64,000 nt of DNA from Mycobacterium sp. PO1 (lineage in GTDB: Bacteria; Actinomycetota; Actinomycetes; Mycobacteriales; Mycobacteriaceae), in the NCBI RefSeq assembly GCF_017312405.1, contig NZ_BLTG01000014.1, forward strand, positions 1 to 64,000, written 5' to 3'. The stretch's first letter is position 1, and each line of letters begins with the position of its first letter. Under the pieces are notes generated by a model that was not told the origin of the DNA, searched no databases, and was given only the letters and a program-made list of their open reading frames with translations. A program made the translations under genes and the position numbers. Below, one piece after another: positions 17,378 to 26,826 of the stretch.

Positions 17378-17684
17378 GTGCGGCGATCTGGTCGGCCGAC
17401 CGGTCAGCGGCCGCCCCGTACCGGATCGCCGAGTTCTGCAATGCCACAGCGATCTCGGCTGCGGCGCGCGACCACAGACGCATCGCCGTCGACAGCTCGG
17501 CGAGGGCCGTGGCCAGCTCGCCGCCGTGCGCGGCGTAGGCACGGCCCGAAAGCGCGGCGCCGAAACGTAGACTTCCCAATTGGTTACGCACCGCCGCGTC
17601 GATGATCGCCGATGCCGTGTCGTATTCGCGCGCCATCGCGCGCAGTCCTGCGGTGTCCACCCGCGTCGCCCCAGCCGATCCCAT
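17370..17684 (-). CDS. EspC-like small helical protein (Rv3440c homologue)
   Basis: 104 residues, almost entirely helical and alanine-rich, resembling Rv3440c and the EspC/DUF2580 group of type VII-associated proteins: a start of the form VDTAGLRAMAREYDTAS, then LSTAMRLWSRAAAEIAVAL. It lacks a WxG in the turn (LSGRAYAAHG instead). Its stop overlaps the start of the larger WXG-like gene, a two-gene unit like other ESX substrate pairs, so the two probably form a heterodimer. ATG at 17682-17684. Family assignment is by pattern, not alignment. Confidence 0.75.
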   Translation of the reverse strand: MGSAGATRVDTAGLRAMAREYDTASAIIDAAVRNQLGSLRFGAALSGRAYAAHGGELATALAELSTAMRLWSRAAAEIAVALQNSAIRYGAAADRSADQIAAHG

Positions 17685-17720
17685 ACGAGATCAGACGCGG
17701 GCGAGCCGCGATCGGTTCCC

Positions 17721-19058
17721 TCAGTTCTGGGCGCTGACCGACTCGGCCACGCGCGCCGCCAATTGTCTGGCGGTGTCCTCATCCGCCGCCTCGACCATCA
17801 CGCGCACCATCTGTTCGGTGCCCGAGGGGCGCAGCAGGATCCGTCCGGTGTCGCCGAGCTCGGCCTCCGCCCGGGCGACCGCTTCTTGCACCGACGGCGC
17901 TCGGGCCACCGCTGCCTTGTCTGTGACCTCGACGTTGATCAGCACCTGAGGCAGCGTCTGCATCGGTTCGGCCAGCGCGGCCAGGCTTCGGCGGGTCTGG
18001 GCCATCCGGGCCATCAGCCGCAACCCGGTGACGATGCCGTCGCCGGTGGTGCCGAACGCCGGCAGCACGATGTGGCCGGACTGCTCGCCGCCGAGCGAGA
18101 ACTCACCGGCACGGAGTTCCTCGAGCACATAGCGGTCGCCGACACCGGTGGTGCGGACCTGCACACCGGCCGCGCGCATCGCCAGGTGCAGACCCAGGTT
18201 GCTCATCACGGTCGCCACCAGCGTGTCGGAGGCCAGCTCGCCGGCCTCCTGCATGGCCAGGGCCAGCACCACCATGATCGCGTCACCGTCGATCACCGTG
18301 CCGTCCGCGGCCACGGCCAGGCAGCGGTCGGCGTCACCGTCATGGGCCAGGCCCAGATCGGCACCGTGGCTGACCACGGCCGCGCGCAACGTCTCCATGT
18401 GCGTCGAGCCGCACCCGTCGTTGATGTTCAACCCGTCCGGCTCGGCGTGAATCGGCACCACGGTGGCGCCGGCCGCCCGATAGGCGTCCGGCGCGGCCGT
18501 CGACGCGGCACCGTGCGCGCAGTCGACCACCACGGTCAATCCGTCGAGCCGGGTGGTGGCGGCCTTGCCGACGTGGCGCAGATAACGCTCCAACGCGTCC
18601 TCGGCGTCGACGATTCGCCCGATTCCCGCGCCGGTCGGGCGGTTGCCCGGGCCCTGACGGACCAGCTCCTCGATGCGATCCTCGGTCGCGTCGTCCAGCT
18701 TGAGGCCGCCGGGGCCGAAGATCTTGATGCCGTTGTCGGGCATCGGGTTGTGCGACGCGGAGATCATCACGCCGAAGTCGGCGTCGTAGGCGCTGGTCAG
18801 ATACGCCACGGCGGGGGTGGGCAGCACGCCGACCCGCAGCGCATCCACTCCTTCGCTGGTCAGCCCGGCGATCACCGCAGCTTCCAGCATCTCCCCGCTG
18901 GCGCGCGGGTCCCGACCGACGACCGCGACCCGCCTGCGGGTCGCGCCGGTTCTGATGAGCCGCCGGGCCGCGGCCGCCCCCAGCGCTACCGCGAGCTCAG
19001 CGGTCAGGTCCTGGTTGGCGACGCCGCGCACTCCGTCGGTGCCGAACAGTCGAGCCAT
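17721..19058 (-). CDS. glmM: phosphoglucosamine mutase
   Basis: Interconverts glucosamine-6-phosphate and glucosamine-1-phosphate, the step after GlmS toward UDP-GlcNAc. 445 residues; the catalytic phosphoserine is in [13 protein letters not shown] (Ser102), metal ligands in DGDADR in the middle domain, and the C-terminal phosphate loop [14 protein letters not shown]. Full length. Located downstream of rplM-rpsI in the same orientation, but separated by the secreted-protein gene and two terminator-like hairpins, so probably independently transcribed. Confidence 0.97.
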   Translation of the reverse strand: MARLFGTDGVRGVANQDLTAELAVALGAAAARRLIRTGATRRRVAVVGRDPRASGEMLEAAVIAGLTSEGVDALRVGVLPTPAVAYLTSAYDADFGVMISASHNPMPDNGIKIFGPGGLKLDDATEDRIEELVRQGPGNRPTGAGIGRIVDAEDALERYLRHVGKAATTRLDGLTVVVDCAHGAASTAAPDAYRAAGATVVPIHAEPDGLNINDGCGSTHMETLRAAVVSHGADLGLAHDGDADRCLAVAADGTVIDGDAIMVVLALAMQEAGELASDTLVATVMSNLGLHLAMRAAGVQVRTTGVGDRYVLEELRAGEFSLGGEQSGHIVLPAFGTTGDGIVTGLRLMARMAQTRRSLAALAEPMQTLPQVLINVEVTDKAAVARAPSVQEAVARAEAELGDTGRILLRPSGTEQMVRVMVEAADEDTARQLAARVAESVSAQN

Positions 19059-19171
19059 CGTGCCAACCTCTCACAGCCGCCCGCGAGGAAGCCAACCGGC
19101 GACAGGCCGGTCCGTGCCGTCGCCGGATCGATACAACCGCGTGATTCTCCCACGCCGAGCCCCGAACAGAG

Positions 19172-19208
19172 CTCACCGCCCACACCCGGTGCGGGTGTGG
19201 GCGGTGAG
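19172..19208 (-). terminator. strong hairpin after the small secreted-protein gene
   Basis: A perfect 16-bp stem (19172-19187 with 19193-19208) around a 5-nt loop, located 12 bp beyond the stop of the secreted-protein gene on the minus strand. There is no clear U-tract, which is common for mycobacterial terminators. It would isolate glmM from transcription of the upstream gene. Confidence 0.75.
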
Positions 19209-19219
19209 TCGGCTGCTAC

Positions 19220-19591
19220 TTACCCAGCCTCTTGACCAGCGTCGTCCGCAGCGCCGGCCTCAGGCTGCTCCATTTCTGCGCTCACGTTCTGGGTGAGCAT
19301 CAGATCGCCACCCGGCAGGCCCGCACACACGGTCTGGTCGGTGCCGTCGGCATCGACCTGCTCGGCGAGCGCGTTGACGTCCTCGGGGGCGCTGGCACAG
19401 AGGGCCCCCGCCGTGGCGGCGGCCGCGTCGGTGGGCACGCCCTGCAGGATCGTCGTGTCGCCGACGGCGATGTTCACAAGACCGTCCGGGGTCGTCTCGA
19501 CGGGCTGCGCATTCGCTACGCCGAGTCCCGCGGTGAACAGCACCGACCCTCCGAGGACGGCACCCGCTGCGGCGTTCTTCACGAAGCTCAT
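19220..19591 (-). CDS. small secreted protein of unknown function
   Basis: 123 residues with a classical signal peptide: short basic start (MSFVKN), hydrophobic core AAAGAVLGGSVLFTAGLGV and cleavage after ANA. The mature part is about 95 residues, with two cysteines (in ALCASAP and TVCAGLP) that could form a disulfide, and an acidic Ala/Glu-rich tail. ATG at 19589-19591 is chosen because GAAGGAG precedes it at good spacing. Not present in this position in M. tuberculosis to my memory. Function unknown; probably cell-wall or exported. Confidence 0.82.
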   Translation of the reverse strand: MSFVKNAAAGAVLGGSVLFTAGLGVANAQPVETTPDGLVNIAVGDTTILQGVPTDAAAATAGALCASAPEDVNALAEQVDADGTDQTVCAGLPGGDLMLTQNVSAEMEQPEAGAADDAGQEAG

Positions 19592-19837
19592 CAATTCACT
19601 CCTTCTCAGTCGCGGAGCCGCGGACTGTCGTTGCCGCGCTCCGCAATCGAGGCTGTCCGAACCCGGCCGGGGAATTCAAGCTGCGCTCGGCCAGATGGCG
19701 TCGGTCCGGTCCCGCAAACGACCCGTCGGTGAGGGTGACTAGGTAGCTGAACCGGCATCAACACAGTTCACACCGCAATAGCGCGTTACCAGAACTGCCG
19801 CTGCGAGTTCGCTGTGCAAACCCGTACAGACGACTGA

Positions 19838-19871
19838 CGCCCGGCCGCTCGCGATGCGAACGAACCGGGCG
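19838..19871 (-). terminator. terminator-like hairpin after rpsI
   Basis: CGCCCGG (19838-19844) pairs with CCGGGCG (19865-19871), and an inner TCGC/GCGA pair extends the structure. It begins 17 bp beyond the rpsI stop on the minus strand, fitting the end of the rplM-rpsI transcript. Confidence 0.6.
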
Positions 19872-19887
19872 CCATGCCGTGCTGAGA

Positions 19888-20441
<554 letters not shown>

Positions 20442-20445
<4 letters not shown>

Positions 20446-20885
20446 TGGGACACCTGCTTGACGTCGTACGGAATCGGCTGCTGAGCGGTGTGCGGATGCT
20501 CCGATCCGGTGTACACGCGCAGCTTCTTCTGGATCTGGCGGCCGAGCTTGGTCTTCGGCAGCATGCCGACGATCGCCTTCTCGACGAGGCGGTCGGGATG
20601 CCGTTCCAGCATCTCGGCGACCGAGCGGCGGCGCAGACCACCGGGATAACCCGAGTGGCGGTAGTGGAACGTCCGCTGCGGCTTGTTACCGCTGACGGAG
20701 ATCTTGTCGGCGTTGATGACGATGACGAAGTCACCGCCGTCGACGTTGGGCGTGAACGTCGGCTTGTGCTTGCCGCGCAGCAGATTGGCAGCTGCTACGG
20801 CGAGCCGGCCGAGCCTCACGTCGGTGGCGTCGATGACGTACCACGAACGCGTGGTGTCACCCGCCTTCGGCGTGTACGTAGGCAC
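20442..20885 (-). CDS. rplM: 50S ribosomal protein L13
   Basis: 147 residues, full length: starts [19 protein letters not shown], with [12 protein letters not shown] and the basic [12 protein letters not shown] segment typical of L13. GTG start at 20883-20885 with a GAGGAAGAGG-type ribosome-binding site upstream. Forms the usual rplM-rpsI operon. The 243 bp between it and divergent prfC contain the promoters; no L13 leader structure was recognised. Confidence 0.97.
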
Positions 20886-21128
20886 AGCGCGTACCTCTTC
20901 CTCTTACTCGGGTGGATCCCGGGGTGATCCCAGGTGCCGGTCCGGCGTGCACGTCAGCACGACCTCGGCGACCGGCGGGGACCCGAGGCGACCTGTGGCC
21001 GCAAGGCCAGCACACGCCAACGTGGCAGCCTACCCGGGGGTGTCTGCGCAGGTCAAAACGCGCTCCCGGGCGCGGCCCGCGGCTCGATTACGGATCGACG
21101 CCGAATCGGCCATACCATTTCCTCTGAC

Positions 21129-22766
21129 ATGACCGACTCTGCCCTCGACGCCGCCTCGCCGACCACCACCGGCGGCGGTGACCGCGCCACCGCTCGCATC
21201 GCCGCCGAAGCGCAGCGCCGCCGCACCTTCGCCGTGATCAGCCATCCCGACGCCGGTAAATCGACGCTCACCGAGGCCCTGGCCCTGCATGCGCGGGTGA
21301 TCACCGAGGCCGGCGCCATCCACGGCAAGGCGGGTCGCCGCTCGACCGTGTCGGACTGGATGGAGATGGAGAAGGCCCGAGGCATCTCGATCACCTCGAC
21401 GGCGCTGCAGTTCCCGTACCGGGACTGTGTCATCAACCTGCTGGACACGCCCGGCCACGCCGACTTCTCCGAGGACACCTACCGGGTGCTGACCGCGGTG
21501 GACTGCGCGGTGATGCTCATCGACGCCGCCAAGGGGCTCGAACCACAGACGTTGAAGCTGTTCCAGGTCTGCAAGCACCGGGGCATCCCGATCATCACCG
21601 TCATCAACAAATGGGACCGGCCGGGCCGACACGCCCTGGAGTTGATGGACGAGATCCACGAGCGCATCGGGCTGCGGACCACCCCGCTGACGTGGCCGGT
21701 GGGCATCGCCGGGGACTTCCGCGGCGTGCTGGACCGCCGGTCCGGGATGTTCATCCGCTTCACCCGCACCGCGGGCGGCGCCACCGCGGCACCGGAGGAA
21801 CACATCGCCGCCTCCGACGCCCACGCCGCCGCGGGAGTGGACTGGGATACCGCTGTCGAGGAGTCCGAGCTGCTCTCCGCAGACGGGTCCGACTTCGACG
21901 AGGACCAGTTCCGCAGCGGCGCAGCCTCACCGGTGCTGTTCACCTCCGCGGCACTGAACTTCGGGGTCAACCAGCTCCTCGATGTCCTCGTCGAGCTCGC
22001 CCCGGCGCCCGCCGGCGCGGTGGACGTCGACGGCAATCGGCGCGCCGTCGCGTCGCCGTTCAGTGCGTTCGTGTTCAAGGTCCAGGCGGGAATGGACTCC
22101 GCGCACCGAGACCGGATCGCCTACGCGCGCGTGTGTTCGGGCACCTTCGAACGCGGTGAGGTCCTCACCCATGCGGCCACCGGCAAACCGTTCGTGACGA
22201 AGTACGCGCAGTCGGTGTTCGGCCAGCAGCGCTCGACGCTCGACACCGCGTGGCCCGGCGACGTGATCGGCCTGGCCAATGCCGCCGCGCTGCGTCCGGG
22301 CGACACGTTGTATCGGGATGTGCCCGTGGAGTTTCCACCGATCCCGAGCTTCTCCCCCGAGCATTTCGCAGTCGCCCGCGGCACCGACCCGAGCAAGCAC
22401 AAGCAGTTCCGCCGGGGCATCGAACAACTCGAGCAGGAGGGCGTGGTGCAGGTGCTGCGATCCGACCTGCGCGGCGACCAGGCTCCCGTGCTCGCGGCCG
22501 TCGGCCCGATGCAGTTCGAGGTGGCCACCCACCGGATGGCCACCGAACTCAGCGCCCCGATCGCGCTGGAACCGTTGCCCTACCAGGTGGCCCGCATCGT
22601 CGACCCCGAGGACGCCGAGTTCATGAACAAGCAGGTGTCGGCGGAGGTGCTGACCCGCTCCGACGGGGTGATGCTGGTGCTGTTCTCCACTCCGTGGCGG
22701 CTCCAGGGTTTCCAGCGCGACAACCCGGACATCACGTTGCATTCCCTGGTAGCCGCCCAGAGCTGA
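21129..22766 (+). CDS. prfC: peptide chain release factor 3
   Basis: GTPase of 545 residues that recycles RF1/RF2 from the ribosome after peptide release. G motifs are visible: SHPDAGKST (G1), DTPGHADF (G3) and NKWDR (G4), plus the RF3-type GRRSTVSDWMEMEKARGISI. The C-terminus keeps the RF3 domain III rather than an EF-G domain IV. Start at ATG 21129, since the open frame upstream lacks family similarity. Not in the M. tuberculosis counterpart of this region to my memory, so it marks the left side of a variable segment. Confidence 0.95.
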   Translation: MTDSALDAASPTTTGGGDRATARIAAEAQRRRTFAVISHPDAGKSTLTEALALHARVITEAGAIHGKAGRRSTVSDWMEMEKARGISITSTALQFPYRDCVINLLDTPGHADFSEDTYRVLTAVDCAVMLIDAAKGLEPQTLKLFQVCKHRGIPIITVINKWDRPGRHALELMDEIHERIGLRTTPLTWPVGIAGDFRGVLDRRSGMFIRFTRTAGGATAAPEEHIAASDAHAAAGVDWDTAVEESELLSADGSDFDEDQFRSGAASPVLFTSAALNFGVNQLLDVLVELAPAPAGAVDVDGNRRAVASPFSAFVFKVQAGMDSAHRDRIAYARVCSGTFERGEVLTHAATGKPFVTKYAQSVFGQQRSTLDTAWPGDVIGLANAAALRPGDTLYRDVPVEFPPIPSFSPEHFAVARGTDPSKHKQFRRGIEQLEQEGVVQVLRSDLRGDQAPVLAAVGPMQFEVATHRMATELSAPIALEPLPYQVARIVDPEDAEFMNKQVSAEVLTRSDGVMLVLFSTPWRLQGFQRDNPDITLHSLVAAQS

Positions 22767-22775
22767 GGCGTTCGG

Positions 22776-23630
22776 TCAGGCGGGCCGGGGAACCCCCATC
22801 GGATTTGGCACGGGCACCACGCCGCGATCGACGAGGACAGTGGCGAGCCGGCCGAGGGTGCGCATGGTCCATTCGGCGTCGTCGAGCGCGCGCCACGGGC
22901 CGGTCGCCAGGTCATCGGTGAGCCGCTCCACGTTCTCGCGTAACGCCACGCCTGCGCCGGTGAGCGCGCTGTCGGCGCTGAGCACCCCGCGCTCCCGCAG
23001 CTCCTCGATCGCTTCCGCCCACTGCTCGTCTGTCCAACCCCGGTTACGTTGCAGCACATCGCGATCCAGCGCTCCGGTGGCGACATGGGTGATCGATGCC
23101 TGCAGACCGGTCAAGCCACACGCGGTCGCGGCGACCACATGCCCGTCGCCGCGGTGCTCCCGCAGCGCCGTCACCGCCAACCACAGGCGCGCACACCACG
23201 ACGCCGGACGCGCCACCGACTGCCACGCGCCGGCCAGCGCTCGGCCGTCGACCGCCAGCGAGTCGACCACCCGTTCCACGTTGGCGGTGACCCGGCGGAG
23301 GTCGTCGGTGGACCCGGCCGCCGCGTGAACCCCCACCACCGCGTCGGCGGCCGCGAAGCGCGCCTCACGCACACCGGCGGGGGTGATCCGGTTCCAGATC
23401 TTGGGGACGGCACGGGCCACCATCGCCGGTGCAAACCCGTAGAACAGCGCGGTCACCACCTGCGCAGGCGGAGCGCCGAGCGGAAAGGCGCGACCGGCGA
23501 AGTAGCCGTTCCAGCCGCCGGTGAGCCCCGCCTCGACCATGGCCGCGGCGAATGCCGGGTCGAAGTAGCAGACGGCGTGCACGGGTTCGTAGACCCGCCA
23601 GAACCGGCGTTCGGGTCGTTCGATGGCCAT
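22776..23630 (-). CDS. SCO6745-like actinobacterial protein of unknown function
   Basis: 284 residues, all-helical in appearance. The start EPVHAVCYFDPAFAAAMVEAG and GYFAGRAFPLG, then VTALFYGFAPAMVARAVPKIW, fit the SCO6745 family (assignment from memory). The C-terminal half has a helix-turn-helix-like segment (GWTDEQWAEAIEELRERGVLS) reminiscent of MarR winged helices. Convergent with prfC, 9 bp apart. No function is known. Start at the ATG 23628-23630 or three codons upstream. Confidence 0.7.
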   Translation of the reverse strand: MAIERPERRFWRVYEPVHAVCYFDPAFAAAMVEAGLTGGWNGYFAGRAFPLGAPPAQVVTALFYGFAPAMVARAVPKIWNRITPAGVREARFAAADAVVGVHAAAGSTDDLRRVTANVERVVDSLAVDGRALAGAWQSVARPASWCARLWLAVTALREHRGDGHVVAATACGLTGLQASITHVATGALDRDVLQRNRGWTDEQWAEAIEELRERGVLSADSALTGAGVALRENVERLTDDLATGPWRALDDAEWTMRTLGRLATVLVDRGVVPVPNPMGVPRPA

Positions 23631-23777
23631 GCGCGGCATTCTGCACGCCCGCCCGACCTCCGGGCAGCGCCAATCCCGCAGCGGTGGACCAGTCCACTTT
23701 CGCCGAATTGGCCGCTGACAGCGGCGATTGGATCACGTTGACTGGGCAGTCCGACCGATCCTGAGGAGGAGACGAGC

Positions 23778-24911
23778 GTGACCCAGCAGACGCTGCACGC
23801 GCCCGACACCGTTGCCCACGGTGGTTTCCGCGTGACTCTCAATCCGGCCGCCCGCTCCGAGCGAGACCGGGCGGCGGTGCTGGCCGCCCCGGGCTTCGGC
23901 GCGCACTTCACCGATCACATGGTGCTCGTCGACTTCAGCGAGCGAAACGGCTGGCACGACCGGCGCGTGGTGCCCTACGGGCCGTTGCCGATGGATCCGG
24001 CCGCGACGGCGCTGCAGTACGGGCAGGAGATCTTCGAGGGTTTGAAGTTGTACCGCCACCGCGACGGTCACCTGCGCCTGTTCCGGCCCGACATGAATGC
24101 CCGGCGGTTCGCCGCCTCGGCGGCACGGTTGGCCTTGCCGGCCGTGCCCACCGGGTTGTTCGTCGAATCGATCCGCCAGCTGGCCCTCGTCGACGCCGCG
24201 TGGGTGCCCGACCGGCCCGGAGACAGCCTGTACGTGCGGCCGTTCGTCATCGGCACGGAGGCTCTCCTCGGTGTGCGACCGGCCCGGCACGCGACGTACG
24301 GGGTGATCGCCAGCCCCGCCGGCTCGTACTTCGACGACGCCGAGTCCGGGATTTCATTGTGGTTGTCGCCGAGTCATTCCCGCGCCGGCGCGGGCGGCAC
24401 GGGCGCAGCCAAGTGTGGCGGTAACTACGCCGCCGCGCTGGTGGCCCAGACCGAGGCCAAGGCACACGGTTGCCAGCAGGTGCTGTTCACCGACGCCGCC
24501 ACGCGTACCTGGGTCGAGGAAGCCGGCAGCATGAACATCTTCTTCGTCTTCGCCGACGGAACCTTGGTCACGCCGCCGTTGAACGGGGCCATCCTGGCCG
24601 GGGTGACCCGCGACAGCGTGATCGAACTGGCTCGCGATCGCGGCCATCGGGTCGAGGAGCGGCCGATCAGCATCGCGGAGTGGAAAGCGACGGCCGCCAC
24701 GGGTGAGCTCACCGAGGTGTTCGCCGCGGGCACTGCCGCGGTGATCACACCGATCGCCGAACTCGTCACCGAAGACACGGTGATCGCCACCCGCGCAAGC
24801 GGAAGCGCCTCCATGGCAAGGGAACTCAGGGCGCAGCTCACCGGCATCCAGCACGGCACGATCCCGGACCGGAGAGGCTGGCTGCTCGATCTGGGACCTG
24901 CCCGGCGATGA
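23778..24911 (+). CDS. ilvE: branched-chain amino acid aminotransferase (IlvE type)
   Basis: Fold-type IV PLP aminotransferase of 377 residues, transferring amino groups between Leu/Ile/Val and 2-oxoglutarate. PLP lysine in GTGAAKCGGNYAA (Lys212); FEGLKLYR and VEEAGSMNIFFV are the typical substrate-side motifs. It is close to the mycobacterial IlvE pattern, but the context (overlap with a MocR regulator, thioesterase, exporter) suggests a second, regulated paralogue. GTG start with GAGGAG just upstream. Substrate preference needs enzymology. Confidence 0.88.
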   Translation: MTQQTLHAPDTVAHGGFRVTLNPAARSERDRAAVLAAPGFGAHFTDHMVLVDFSERNGWHDRRVVPYGPLPMDPAATALQYGQEIFEGLKLYRHRDGHLRLFRPDMNARRFAASAARLALPAVPTGLFVESIRQLALVDAAWVPDRPGDSLYVRPFVIGTEALLGVRPARHATYGVIASPAGSYFDDAESGISLWLSPSHSRAGAGGTGAAKCGGNYAAALVAQTEAKAHGCQQVLFTDAATRTWVEEAGSMNIFFVFADGTLVTPPLNGAILAGVTRDSVIELARDRGHRVEERPISIAEWKATAATGELTEVFAAGTAAVITPIAELVTEDTVIATRASGSASMARELRAQLTGIQHGTIPDRRGWLLDLGPARR

Positions 24912-26344
24912 CGCGGTCTCTCGCCCGGGCACACATCGGAGCCAGGCAACTGGTCGCGCTGTTGGGTGAGTGGGAGGTCGGCGATGCGGTGTACAGCGCG
25001 CTGGCCGCGCGCATCGCCCTCCTGCTCGACGACGGCCGCATCGCCACCTACACCCGGTTACCCGCCGAGCGGGAACTGGCCGACGCCCTCGGACGCAGCC
25101 GCACCACCGTGGTCGCCGCCTACCGCGCCCTGCGGGACAGCGGACATCTCATCAGCGTGCGGGGTTCCGGCAGCGTCGCCGTGCTGCCCACCTCCCCCAC
25201 CGCGACGTCGGGAACCGAGGTCGACTTCGCGCGCGCCGTTCCCCCGCCGGTCCCCGGACTGAGCGACGTCTTACGCCGCGCCGGTGAAGCCGCGACGACC
25301 ATCCTGGCGCACCCGGGTTTCGATCTCGTGGGGGAACGGCACCTCCGGGAACAGATCGCGGAGCGCTACTGCGCGCTGGGTGCCCCGACAACCGCCGAAC
25401 AGATCATGATCACCGTCGGCGCCCAGCACGCCATCGCGTTGGTGTGCCGAACAGTGCTGCGGCACCGGGACAACGTCGTCGTCGAAGCACCGACCTACCC
25501 CCATGCCTACGAGGCCGTTCTCACCGCCGGCGGCCGCCTGGCGAGCACGCCGGTGTCGAATCTCGGTTGGGACGGCGAGCATCTCGCCAGCGTCGTCACG
25601 CGCGTGCGACCGCAGCTCGCGTACCTGATTCCGGACTTTCACAACCCGACCGGTGCAACGATGCCCGAAGCGGTCCGCGAGCGGGTCCTCGATGCGGCAC
25701 GCCGGAGCGGGACGCTGCTGCTCGTCGACGAGACCACCGCCGACCTCGACATCGACAGGCCGAGCGCGCCACCATCGTTCGCCTGTCTGGCCGGCCGGCA
25801 CTCGGCCGGCACCGTGGTCAGCGTCGGGTCGTTGAGCAAGACCATCTGGGGTGGGCTGCGCATCGGCTGGGTCCGCGCCGACCCTGTTCTGCTCAGCCGG
25901 ATGGTCGGCGCCCGTCCCGCCGGTGACCTCGGCACATCGGTACTCGACCAGACGGTCGCCGCCGACGTGCTCGCAAACTACGACGACTTCCTGACCCACC
26001 GGCGCGCGCTGCTGCGCGATCGACGCGACCTGCTCACCGAACTGTTGCGCACCCAGCTGCCCGACTGGGACATCCCCGTCGTCCGCGGCGGGCTCTCGCT
26101 GTGGGTGGGGCTGGGAGCCCCGATCAGTTCGGCGCTGGCACAGGCCGCGCAACGTCGCGGGGTCCGGATCACCGCGGGCTCCAAGTTCGGCACCGACGGA
26201 GCGCACGAACGATTCATCAGAGTGCCGTTCACCGGCGACCCCGACCGCATCCGGCGCGGCGTCGGCATCCTGCGCGACACGTGGGAGTCGCTGCTCCCGC
26301 TCGCCGGTGCGGCCGCGCACCACCGGCTCCCACCGACCCTGTAG
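24908..26344 (+). CDS. MocR-type regulator (GntR winged helix fused to aminotransferase domain)
   Basis: 478 residues: an N-terminal GntR wHTH (about 25-90, RLPAERELADALGRSRTTVV), then a fold-type I aminotransferase-like domain with PLP lysine in GSLSKTIWGGLRIGW (Lys311) and Asp274. MocR proteins bind PLP or PLP-amino acid adducts and control transport or vitamin B6 genes. ATGA overlap with the ilvE-like gene puts it in the same operon, so it may autoregulate the operon from the aminotransferase promoter. The adjacent LysE-type exporter recalls the frequent MocR-transporter pairing. Confidence 0.93.
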   Translation: MTRSLARAHIGARQLVALLGEWEVGDAVYSALAARIALLLDDGRIATYTRLPAERELADALGRSRTTVVAAYRALRDSGHLISVRGSGSVAVLPTSPTATSGTEVDFARAVPPPVPGLSDVLRRAGEAATTILAHPGFDLVGERHLREQIAERYCALGAPTTAEQIMITVGAQHAIALVCRTVLRHRDNVVVEAPTYPHAYEAVLTAGGRLASTPVSNLGWDGEHLASVVTRVRPQLAYLIPDFHNPTGATMPEAVRERVLDAARRSGTLLLVDETTADLDIDRPSAPPSFACLAGRHSAGTVVSVGSLSKTIWGGLRIGWVRADPVLLSRMVGARPAGDLGTSVLDQTVAADVLANYDDFLTHRRALLRDRRDLLTELLRTQLPDWDIPVVRGGLSLWVGLGAPISSALAQAAQRRGVRITAGSKFGTDGAHERFIRVPFTGDPDRIRRGVGILRDTWESLLPLAGAAAHHRLPPTL

Positions 26345-26370
26345 CACCTCGACCAGCGAAAGGACCGCCC

Positions 26371-26823
26371 ATGGCGAAGTCCGGCGACCTCGACGCCGAC
26401 ATCACCCGGCACATCACCGACAGCTTCTCCCGCCAGGGGCTCATGACACACCTCGGCGCGACCATCGCCGAGCTGCGTCGCGGCTTCTGCGCCCTGCACC
26501 TGCCCTATCGCGCCGAATTGACCCAGCAACACGGCTATTTCCACGCCGGTGCCACCAGTGCCCTGGTCGACACCGCCGGCGGTTACGCCGGGATGTCCAC
26601 CTATTCGCCGCGGGACTCGGTGCTGACCGTCGATTTCACCGTCAACCTGCTGGCCCCGGCGATCGGCGACGTCCTGGTCGCCGAAGCGACCGTGCTCAAG
26701 AGCGGTCGGACCCTGACCGTGTGCCGACTCGAGGCCTTCGCCGTCAACGCCGGAAGCCGCACCCACGTGGCGACCGGGCGACAGACCGTGATCCGGCTGG
26801 TCGACACCGCCGACACGGAGTGA
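26371..26823 (+). CDS. PaaI-like hotdog thioesterase
   Basis: 150 residues of hotdog fold, hydrolysing an acyl-CoA thioester. The family motif H-G-x2-H-A-G (HGYFHAG) leads into TSALVDTAGGYAG, containing the catalytic Asp region, and ends with beta strands LTVDFTVNLLAP and GRTLTVCRLEAFAV. ATG at 26371 preceded by GAAAGGA. 26 bp after the MocR gene and 3 bp before the LysE gene, thus operonic. Acyl substrate unknown; branched-chain acyl-CoA would fit the aminotransferase context (inference). Confidence 0.88.
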   Translation: MAKSGDLDADITRHITDSFSRQGLMTHLGATIAELRRGFCALHLPYRAELTQQHGYFHAGATSALVDTAGGYAGMSTYSPRDSVLTVDFTVNLLAPAIGDVLVAEATVLKSGRTLTVCRLEAFAVNAGSRTHVATGRQTVIRLVDTADTE

Positions 26824-26826
26824 CGG

